From: JALTDM01 sp964421355
GTDB lineage: Bacteria; Bacteroidota; Bacteroidia; Bacteroidales; JALTDM01
Assembly (NCBI GenBank): GCA_964421355.1
Contig: CAYQWX010000039.1
Location: 1-18,012 of the forward strand
Direction of reading: 5' to 3'
Length of the DNA stretch: 18,012 nt
Shown: piece by piece, positions 8,429-15,212 of the stretch
Position numbering within the stretch: the first letter of the stretch is position 1
Layout of the letters: every line of letters begins with the position of its first letter
Notes under the pieces: generated by a model
What the model was told of the DNA's origin: nothing
Seen by the model: the letters and a program-made list of their open reading frames with translations, nothing else
The model's database searches: none
Translations under genes and position numbers: made by a program

Positions 8429-9292
8429 ATGATAAATTTAAAAGGTCTGGGAGTTGCTTTAATTACTCCTTTTGACAAAAACAATGATGTGGATTTTATA
8501 GCTTTGGAAAAAGTTATAAATCATATAAAAAAAGACATAGATTATTTAATAGTATTTGGAACAACAAGCGAAGCCCCTACATTAACAGAAAAAGAAAAAG
8601 CGGAAATATTAAAAAAAATAAAAAGCTTATATGCAGATCATATAATACTTGGAATAGGAGGCTATAATACTAAAGAAGTAATTGAAAAAATAAAATCTCA
8701 AGACTTTAAACAAATAGATGCAATATTATCTGTTGCACCCTACTACAACAAACCTAATCAGAAAGGCTTAATTGCTCATTTTGAGGCTATTGCAAACAAT
8801 TCTCCTGTACCTATTGTGTTATACAATGTTCCTTCCCGTACATCTTCAAATTTAGAAGCGGCTACAACATTAAAATTAGCCCAACACCCAAACATTATTG
8901 CAATAAAAGAAGCTTCAGGAAATTTTGCTCAAATAATGAAAATAATACAAAATAAACCTGATGACTTTGTAGTAGTATCAGGAGATGATGCTCTTACTTT
9001 ACCTCTCATGAGTATCGGAGTAGAAGGACTTATTTCGGTAATAGGCAATGCTTATCCTAAAATCACAAGAAACATAGTAAAATCAATACTTAAAGGAGAT
9101 TTACACAATGCCCAAAAATTTCACTATAAATTATTACCACTAATAGAAGCCATATTCAAAGAAGGTAATCCTGCCGGCATAAAAGCATTATTATCAATAA
9201 AAGGACTTATACAAAATAATTTAAGACTACCATTAGTCCCCGTATCAAATAATTTGGTAGAAGAAATAAAAAACATAATTAAACACATATAG
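8429..9292 (+). CDS. dapA: 4-hydroxy-tetrahydrodipicolinate synthase DapA
   Basis: A 287-residue TIM-barrel aldolase that condenses pyruvate with aspartate semialdehyde, the committed step to diaminopimelate and lysine. Key residues align with E. coli DapA: the catalytic Lys160 (IAIKEASGN) forms the Schiff base, and Tyr132 and Arg137 lie in LYNVPSRT. Thr45 and Thr46 are in FGTTSE, and Tyr106 is in PYYNKP. The third position of the GTT motif is Ser47, where Gly or Ala is more usual; this is probably tolerated. The SGDDA segment of the pyruvate site is present. Length is normal for the family. The gene starts 6 bases after the hypothetical gene and ends 13 bases before the TPR/SpoIIE gene, which suggests one transcript for all three. 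No other lysine-pathway gene is nearby. Confidence 0.97.
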   Translation: MINLKGLGVALITPFDKNNDVDFIALEKVINHIKKDIDYLIVFGTTSEAPTLTEKEKAEILKKIKSLYADHIILGIGGYNTKEVIEKIKSQDFKQIDAILSVAPYYNKPNQKGLIAHFEAIANNSPVPIVLYNVPSRTSSNLEAATTLKLAQHPNIIAIKEASGNFAQIMKIIQNKPDDFVVVSGDDALTLPLMSIGVEGLISVIGNAYPKITRNIVKSILKGDLHNAQKFHYKLLPLIEAIFKEGNPAGIKALLSIKGLIQNNLRLPLVPVSNNLVEEIKNIIKHI

Positions 9293-9305
9293 CGTTAATT
9301 ATCAG

Positions 9306-12050
9306 ATGAAAAAAATTTTTTATTTATTATTTTTCACATTAATCTTCACATACTCTTTTTCTCAATCAAAAGAAGAAGTTTCTACTAAATTAGACAGTAT
9401 ATTGTCCATAAAAAATGACACTCAAAAAATTTCCTTATTAATAGCTTTTTACGAAAAATATGGCATAGATACAATCTCAAAAGGAGAAAACTTATTTGAA
9501 TATCTTAAAAATTTATCAAAACAAAACAATCATTATAATCTATGCCATATATATTTATACTGGGGCAACGATTTTAGAAATAAAAAGGATATACAAAAAG
9601 CCAAATCAAAATTTCTACAAGCTGCATTGTGTGCAAAAAAAACAAATGAATTATCTGTTCTTGCCTCTGCAATGAGTAATATTGGAATTATACAATATTT
9701 TTACGCAGATTATACAGGCTCTATACGATATTTCAAAAAAACATTAAAAACATGGATAAAATTGGCAGATACCAATAAAATAGCCTCATCTTATAACAGT
9801 ATTGCCATAGTCAATTTTGAATTAGGACAATATGACTCTTCGGTTACATATTATAAAAAAGCTTTGAACTTAGCTAAAATAATAAACGATAAAGATTTAA
9901 TAGCTAAAATATATAACAACATCGCATTAGTTTACAAGGCAAAGGGCGAATACAATAAAGCCTTAGAATATAACCTGAAATCTTTGAAAATAAAAAAAGC
10001 ATTAAAAGACACATCTCAAATTGCAAATACATATAACAATATAGGAGTAGTTTACAAAAAAATTGGAAAATATGACAAAGCTTTAACCTATTATAAAAAA
10101 GCATTAACCCTTTACAAATTATTAAAAGACAGTTTAAGCATTGCTGATCAATACAATAATATCGGATTACTATACTTAGATAAAGGTAAGTATGTAACGG
10201 TAACCGAATATCTTTTCAAAGCAATAAATATTTATCAGAAAATAGGAAGAATAAAAAGTTTAATGAGAGGATATAATAGTTTGGCAGAAGTATATATAAA
10301 AGAAAAAGAATATGACAAAGCTATACATTCCATAAATCAGGCAATAAAGATAGGATTAAGTACAGGATTAAAAAAAGAGTTGTCAAGGGCATACAATAAT
10401 CTGGGAGAAACATATTTGGATAAAGGAGATATTGATAAAGCTTATGATTACTTTATTAAATCTTTGGTTTTAAAACAACAATTGGGAAACAAAGAAGGAG
10501 TGGGAACAACCCTTATAAGTTTAGGAGAATTATTTTATAAAAAAGGACATTTATTAAAGTCATTATCGTATTTAAGAAAATCAGCCAAAATCCTAAAACA
10601 AATAAATAACGAAAACGGATATGCCAACACATTAGGAGAAATGTCAAAAGTACTTTTAGCTACATATAAAAAAAACAGTGATAAAAAATATTTAGATGAT
10701 GCTTTGAAAAAAGGATTAGAAGCTTACCAAATTGCAAAAAAGGAAGAATTATGGGCTCTGATGCTTACAGCATCCAACGTATTAAAAGAAGCATATACTT
10801 ATAAAGGAAATCCTGATAAAGCTTTGGAGTTTGCCAACATATACATAATGGCAAGAGATACTATGTTTGCTCAAGAAAAAATGAAAGCTATATTGGAAAC
10901 GCAAGCAAAATACGACTTCAAACAAAAAGAACAACAAATAAAAATACAAAAAGAACAGCTTGCCAGAATGAGAGCGGAAAATGAAAGAAAACAAGTTATA
11001 ATAAGGCAAGAACGACTTATAAGAATGGGAATGATAACCTTTTCAGTAGGATTATTATTCTTTCTCGGGTGGACATATAAGAACTATAAAGACAAATCCA
11101 AAATGAATATATTGTTGGAAAAACAACAAGAAGACTTAGAAACAATGAACATTGAACTATCAGAATTAGTAGAAGAAACAAAACTGCAACGAGACAAAAT
11201 AGAAAATCAAAAAAAGACACTGGAACAACTTTACGGAGAATTAAAGCAAAGCATATCCTATGCAAAAAATTTACAAATATCCGTATTACCACAAATATCT
11301 TCTCTTAACAAATATGTAAAAGACTCCTTTGTATTATTTTACCCCAAAGATGTAGTAAGTGGAGATTTTTACTGGTGGAGCGAGGTAGAAGGGAAAATAA
11401 TAATGACTGTTGCAGATTGTACCGGACATGGTGTACCCGGAGCATTTATGACCATGCTTGGAATAAGTCTGCTACGCGAAATAGTAGAACAAGAAAACAT
11501 TACATATCCTGCCGCAATACTAAACAGATTGAGACGGGAGATAATAAGAACACTAAAACAAAAAGGAGAATTTGGAGAACATAAGGACGGAATGGATATG
11601 GCAGTATTCATGTATGACACAAAAGATAGAACAATATCATTTTCAGGAGCAAACAACTCAGGATACATAGTCTGCAACAAAGATATTACCCTTGTAAAAG
11701 GAGATTCTAAAAAAGTAAAAACTATTCACACAGATGATTCTCGCAAAATGATAGAAATAAAACCGGACAAAATGCCTGTTGGATATTATCCTGTAATGAC
11801 AACCTTCAATGAGCAAGTCTTTAAAATAGACGGGGACATAAAGTTATATATGTTTTCAGATGGCTTCCCCGACCAATTTGGGGGACCAAAAAACAAAAAA
11901 TATAAGTCCATAAACTTAAAATCATTTTTATTTAGCATATCTCATCTTTCTATGCAAGAAGAGAAAAAACTCTTAGAACAAGAATTAGTTAATTGGAAGG
12001 GGAATCTACAACAAATAGACGACATTACAATAATGGGTGTAGAATTATAA
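9306..12050 (+). CDS. TPR sensor / SpoIIE-type PP2C Ser/Thr phosphatase, second homologue
   Basis: A 914-residue protein with the same plan as the 181-2640 gene. It has a cleavable-type signal peptide (1-20, ending YSFSQ) and about 11 TPR units between residues about 75 and 520, which include repeated YNNIG/YNNIA and YDKAL motifs. A basic coiled coil (about 525-572), one transmembrane helix (574-591), a second coiled coil (about 597-650) and a C-terminal SpoIIE phosphatase domain follow. Metal-binding acids are D687 (SGDFYWW), D704 (ADCTGHG), D852 (FSDG) and D906 (DDIT). The TPR part should be periplasmic and the phosphatase cytoplasmic. It starts 13 bases after dapA, so it is probably co-transcribed with it. 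The stop codon overlaps the stop of the convergent glycosyltransferase gene in TTATAA. Architecture is certain; target and stimulus are unknown. Confidence 0.92.
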   Translation: MKKIFYLLFFTLIFTYSFSQSKEEVSTKLDSILSIKNDTQKISLLIAFYEKYGIDTISKGENLFEYLKNLSKQNNHYNLCHIYLYWGNDFRNKKDIQKAKSKFLQAALCAKKTNELSVLASAMSNIGIIQYFYADYTGSIRYFKKTLKTWIKLADTNKIASSYNSIAIVNFELGQYDSSVTYYKKALNLAKIINDKDLIAKIYNNIALVYKAKGEYNKALEYNLKSLKIKKALKDTSQIANTYNNIGVVYKKIGKYDKALTYYKKALTLYKLLKDSLSIADQYNNIGLLYLDKGKYVTVTEYLFKAINIYQKIGRIKSLMRGYNSLAEVYIKEKEYDKAIHSINQAIKIGLSTGLKKELSRAYNNLGETYLDKGDIDKAYDYFIKSLVLKQQLGNKEGVGTTLISLGELFYKKGHLLKSLSYLRKSAKILKQINNENGYANTLGEMSKVLLATYKKNSDKKYLDDALKKGLEAYQIAKKEELWALMLTASNVLKEAYTYKGNPDKALEFANIYIMARDTMFAQEKMKAILETQAKYDFKQKEQQIKIQKEQLARMRAENERKQVIIRQERLIRMGMITFSVGLLFFLGWTYKNYKDKSKMNILLEKQQEDLETMNIELSELVEETKLQRDKIENQKKTLEQLYGELKQSISYAKNLQISVLPQISSLNKYVKDSFVLFYPKDVVSGDFYWWSEVEGKIIMTVADCTGHGVPGAFMTMLGISLLREIVEQENITYPAAILNRLRREIIRTLKQKGEFGEHKDGMDMAVFMYDTKDRTISFSGANNSGYIVCNKDITLVKGDSKKVKTIHTDDSRKMIEIKPDKMPVGYYPVMTTFNEQVFKIDGDIKLYMFSDGFPDQFGGPKNKKYKSINLKSFLFSISHLSMQEEKKLLEQELVNWKGNLQQIDDITIMGVEL

Positions 12051-13247
12051 TTTTTCAGATATTATTCCTTGAATAAAATCAATAGTATTTTTCACTATTT
12101 TTTCATTATTATAATCTTGTCCCACCTTTTTATATCCTTTTTCGGCAATTTTATTTATTTCCTCAATATTATTAAAAGCAAAAATGATAGCATTTATCCA
12201 TTCATCTTTTGTTTGTGCCAATAAAAAATGTTCTTTATCTATTATATTTATACCTTCTACTCCAACGGGAGATGATATTACCAATCTCTTGTGCCACATT
12301 GCTTCTACCACCTTTACACGCATTCCGCTACCCGACAGCAAAGGAACAATATGGATTTTATGTTTGTATATAAACTCCAAAGCATCATCCACCTCTCCAA
12401 GATAAACCACTCCTTTTATGTTAGTTATTTTCTTCTCAAAAGATAAAGGGGCATTCCGTCCTGCTATATATAACTTTATATGGGTTTCTTTATATATTTC
12501 TGGAAATACATTTGACAAAAACCACCAAAGTCCTTCAATATTAGGCAACCAATCAAGTGAACCAATAAAAGCTAAATTGTTATCACTTTCAATATTTATT
12601 TTATTGTTTTCTTCTTCATTTATGTTTATACCAAATGGAGCAACTTGGGCAGGCTGTTTAATGTTATATTTCCTTAATAATTGTAAATCATTGGTAGTTA
12701 TAGGTAATATTGCATCAAATTGTTTTATTAAATTCAATTCATATTTTTTTAATCTTTTTGCCAAATGTTTTATATATAATTTTTTCCATAAATTTTTTTC
12801 GTTTTTGCCTTTACGTTCCCAGATTATATGTTCCACATTGTGAGCCCTATAAATTACAGGAAGTCCCTCTTTTTTAACAATATCTACATAGTCAGCAACA
12901 TACAAACCCTCAAACAGTACAAAATCGTATTTATTCCGCTTCAACAAATTTTTTAATTTCTCTGCAAAATCTTTGCTATAAAAACGTTCTGCCACATAAG
13001 GCTTGTTAGAAAAAATAATATTTCGTATTGCTTTTATCGGTGATATAGTAGTATCTACAAAGGTTGTATAAAAACGGATATTTGATTTTTCAGGAAACAC
13101 CTTTGCAGGATGCTTAGGTGTGCTAATTGCAAGAAAATCAACTTTATGTCCCAACAATGCAAAATTTTCCAATAATGCTTTTATAGCTAATGCTCCCCCA
13201 TCTTTTGCAGGATAAGGATATTTTGAAGAAATAGTAAGTATTCTCAT
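12045..13247 (-). CDS. GT-B glycosyltransferase, GT4-like
   Basis: A 400-residue cytoplasmic or membrane-associated glycosyltransferase with two Rossmann-like halves. The N-terminus, RILTISSKYPYPAKDGGA, is the usual acceptor-side opening. RAHNVE at 134-139 and GSLDWLPN at 229-236 are typical of a GT4-like subfamily found in polysaccharide clusters. The donor-binding segment SGSGMRVKVVEAM at 305-317 includes the conserved Glu315. The product probably adds a sugar to LPS or another surface glycan; donor and acceptor cannot be told. Its ATG overlaps the stop of the LptF/LptG-type gene in ATGA (13244-13247), so translation is probably coupled, pointing to LPS biology. Its TAA overlaps the stop of the rightward phosphatase gene. 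No terminator was seen, so its transcript probably runs on antisense to that gene. Confidence 0.88.
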   Translation of the reverse strand: MRILTISSKYPYPAKDGGALAIKALLENFALLGHKVDFLAISTPKHPAKVFPEKSNIRFYTTFVDTTISPIKAIRNIIFSNKPYVAERFYSKDFAEKLKNLLKRNKYDFVLFEGLYVADYVDIVKKEGLPVIYRAHNVEHIIWERKGKNEKNLWKKLYIKHLAKRLKKYELNLIKQFDAILPITTNDLQLLRKYNIKQPAQVAPFGININEEENNKINIESDNNLAFIGSLDWLPNIEGLWWFLSNVFPEIYKETHIKLYIAGRNAPLSFEKKITNIKGVVYLGEVDDALEFIYKHKIHIVPLLSGSGMRVKVVEAMWHKRLVISSPVGVEGINIIDKEHFLLAQTKDEWINAIIFAFNNIEEINKIAEKGYKKVGQDYNNEKIVKNTIDFIQGIISEKL

Positions 13248-14680
13248 TTTTTCTTCTTAAATATTTTTTTGAAAAGATTTAAGTTTAAATTTAATATAAT
13301 AGCATCATTGGTTGCCTTGTATGTCAAAAATATTCCTATCGGTAAAAGTATTGCAGAAGGCATCCACATTCCCAAAGCAGGGGAAATTACAAGTTCTTTT
13401 GCCATTCGTTCACCCGTAATGGTTAATACATAATAAAACACAAAAAACAAAACGGATATAACAACAGGCATGCCAAATCCCCCCTTACGTATTATAGCTC
13501 CAAGAGGAGCACCTATAAAAAACAAAATAAAACATGCTATAGACAAAGTAACTTTCTTATGAGTTTCTATTTTATGCTTTACAATCCATTTGTAGCGATA
13601 TGTAAAATCATCTTTATTTGACTCTGTAAGAGAACGTGCACTACGGGCATAATTAAGAGCAGATTCATAAATCAATCTCTTTTTGTCATAAGGCACACTA
13701 CTTATTAAGCTATCAAAATTAATTATAGTATCGGCTTTTAATTTTGAAACAAAAAATAAACTATCTTTTACGGAAGGATAACGCATCAAATAAGAAGTTT
13801 GATAAAGGAGTTTTACAAATTCAAATTTTTTATTTATATAGTCCTGAGTTAGAGAGTCTATTGCTTTGTGCAATTGTGCCAAATTAAGCATTTGGTAATT
13901 TTGTTTCCACAAAGACTCATCTGTACGCTTAAAACTAAAACCTGACATATCAAAAGACACAGTTTGCTTATCAAAAAAGTCTTTCTGGAACGGATAATGC
14001 CTTTGTCTTGCTTTACCTGTTTCGTCCTCGTCTTTGTAAGTCTTTCCATGATACAAAGTAAGCATAAGATACATTTTGTCGGGTGTAAAACTCATTTTGG
14101 CAGAGTCGGCAAGCGTCACGGATCTATTGGTGCCATCTTTGCTATAATCATATATGATTACATCATACAGCATATTTCGTTTTTTGTCTTTTTTCAATAC
14201 TCTTATGCTGTATCCTTTTATTCCGTTATAAAATGTATTTTCTTTTATATTAAAGGTTGGTTGTTTATTTCTTATATCATACAATAGCGATTGAAATTTT
14301 AGGTTTGCAACAGGCATCAAATTATTGGAAATAAAAAACGCTCCTATACTTATCAATATAGACAGCACTATAAGAGGATACATAACTCGTTGAAGAGGAA
14401 TACCTGCTGCTTTGATTGCTGTAAGTTCGGAAGTTTCACCAAGATTACCAAATGTCATCAAGGAAGCAAGTAATATAGCCAAAGGCAAAGCCATAGGAAC
14501 CAACACGGTAGAAGCATAAGCAATAAGCTGAACAATAACGAACCAATCAAGTCCCTTCCCTACCAATTCATCAATCCACTTCCACAAAAATTGCATTACA
14601 AGTAAAAAAAGGACAATAAAGAATGTAAGTAAAAGTGGTCCTATATAACTTCTTAGAACAAGTATGTCTAATTTTTTCAT
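13244..14680 (-). CDS. LptF/LptG-family LPS export permease
   Basis: A 478-residue YjgP/YjgQ-type inner-membrane protein. Two such subunits, working with the ATPase LptB, extract LPS from the inner membrane and pass it to the periplasmic bridge. The expected six helices are visible: about 11-33, 46-80 (a long hydrophobic stretch counted as one segment), 99-119, 378-397, 404-422 and 438-454. A large periplasmic domain, predicted beta-rich, lies between helices 3 and 4. The family signature SELTAIKAAGIPL is at 84-96. The C-terminus is strongly basic (FKKIFKKKK). The protein is longer than E. coli LptG (about 360 residues), with the extra length in the periplasmic part. I cannot separate LptF from LptG by eye, so no symbol is given. 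It starts 16 bases after the START-like gene and overlaps the glycosyltransferase gene by 4 bases. Confidence 0.9.
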   Translation of the reverse strand: MKKLDILVLRSYIGPLLLTFFIVLFLLVMQFLWKWIDELVGKGLDWFVIVQLIAYASTVLVPMALPLAILLASLMTFGNLGETSELTAIKAAGIPLQRVMYPLIVLSILISIGAFFISNNLMPVANLKFQSLLYDIRNKQPTFNIKENTFYNGIKGYSIRVLKKDKKRNMLYDVIIYDYSKDGTNRSVTLADSAKMSFTPDKMYLMLTLYHGKTYKDEDETGKARQRHYPFQKDFFDKQTVSFDMSGFSFKRTDESLWKQNYQMLNLAQLHKAIDSLTQDYINKKFEFVKLLYQTSYLMRYPSVKDSLFFVSKLKADTIINFDSLISSVPYDKKRLIYESALNYARSARSLTESNKDDFTYRYKWIVKHKIETHKKVTLSIACFILFFIGAPLGAIIRKGGFGMPVVISVLFFVFYYVLTITGERMAKELVISPALGMWMPSAILLPIGIFLTYKATNDAIILNLNLNLFKKIFKKKK

Positions 14681-14696
14681 TATCTCAAAAAGGCTA

Positions 14697-15077
14697 TTAT
14701 ACGCCTAATACTTGCATCAAGTCTTCAATTTGGGAATCCCAAAGGTCTATAATATCGTCTCTTTCACTCTCTTCTACAAAGTCGGTAACAAGTAAAATAA
14801 TATCATTTGTTATCTCATCTTTATTAATACGAAATTCCAAATATGTTTTGTCGTCATCTTCCTCATCAAGCCATTTGAATCTTACATAAGAGCCATTTTT
14901 CTTTCCTGTTATTTTTGCTTTTTGTTTTTCTCCTTCCCATATAAAAGTATATTCATCACCATTTACATTTACATCGTCTGCAAACCATTTGGATAAGCCT
15001 TCAGGTGTGCTCAAATGGTCATAAAGCACTTTGAGAGAGGAAGGCACCACATATTCCAATTGAATCTTTTCCTTCAT
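14697..15077 (-). CDS. START-like (SRPBCC fold) domain protein
   Basis: A 126-residue protein resembling the Bacteroidota START-like/AHSA1-type family. These have a helix-grip fold with a hydrophobic cavity, and the function is generally unknown. LSTPEGLSKWFADDV near residues 27-41 is the typical opening of AHSA1-like domains, followed by strands with FIWEGEKQKAKI and YVRFKWLDEE. The C-terminal helix is acidic (SERDDIIDLWDSQIEDLMQVL). No signal peptide or membrane helix is present. I chose ATG at 15075-15077 over the upstream TTG at 15098 because it gives the normal family start (MKEKIQLEYVVPSSLK) and leaves a sensible leader after the promoter at 15117-15124. It is the first gene of the cluster with the LPS permease and glycosyltransferase. 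A lipid- or ligand-binding role is inference only. Confidence 0.85.
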   Translation of the reverse strand: MKEKIQLEYVVPSSLKVLYDHLSTPEGLSKWFADDVNVNGDEYTFIWEGEKQKAKITGKKNGSYVRFKWLDEEDDDKTYLEFRINKDEITNDIILLVTDFVEESERDDIIDLWDSQIEDLMQVLGV

Positions 15078-15116
15078 CGCAAATGAATTTTTTTGCAATA
15101 TAGTAATTTTTTTTCA

Positions 15117-15124
15117 CAAAGGTA
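15117..15124 (-). promoter_or_regulatory. Candidate -7 promoter element for the START-like/LPS permease/glycosyltransferase cluster
   Basis: Read on the - strand it is TACCTTTG, an exact TAnnTTTG match. The predicted start near 15112 gives a leader of about 35 nt to the ATG at 15077. No clear TTG lies at the -33 distance. Confidence 0.5.
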
Positions 15125-15158
15125 ATAATGAAACGAATATTGAATTGAAAATATTATA

Positions 15159-15175
15159 AAAACTAAAATAGTTTT
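15159..15175 (-). terminator. Terminator-like hairpin after the TonB-dependent receptor gene
   Basis: AAAACTA (15159-15165) and TAGTTTT (15169-15175) form a perfect 7-bp stem with a 3-base loop, starting 38 bases after the receptor's stop. On the - strand the stem is followed by TTATAATATTTT. The stem is AT-rich and so of modest strength. It lies about 35 bases upstream of the -7 element of the next leftward cluster, which would separate the two units. Confidence 0.45.
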
Positions 15176-15212
15176 CATATTTCATAATCTAAACCTTATT
15201 ATTTTTAGTAAA

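Noticed and set aside
9913..10110. Repeated DNA in the middle of the second phosphatase gene
   Set aside because: The similarity (TATAACAA... and ...AAAGC) comes from successive TPR units in the protein, not from a separate DNA element.
9904..11680. Opposite-strand frames within the second TPR/SpoIIE gene
   Set aside because: They are rich in Leu, Phe, Cys and Ser, as expected from antisense reading of AT-rich Lys/Glu-rich genes, and match no protein pattern. They are shadows of the real gene.
12184..12843. Rightward frames inside the glycosyltransferase gene
   Set aside because: They are antisense to a well-supported glycosyltransferase and show no domain or start context.
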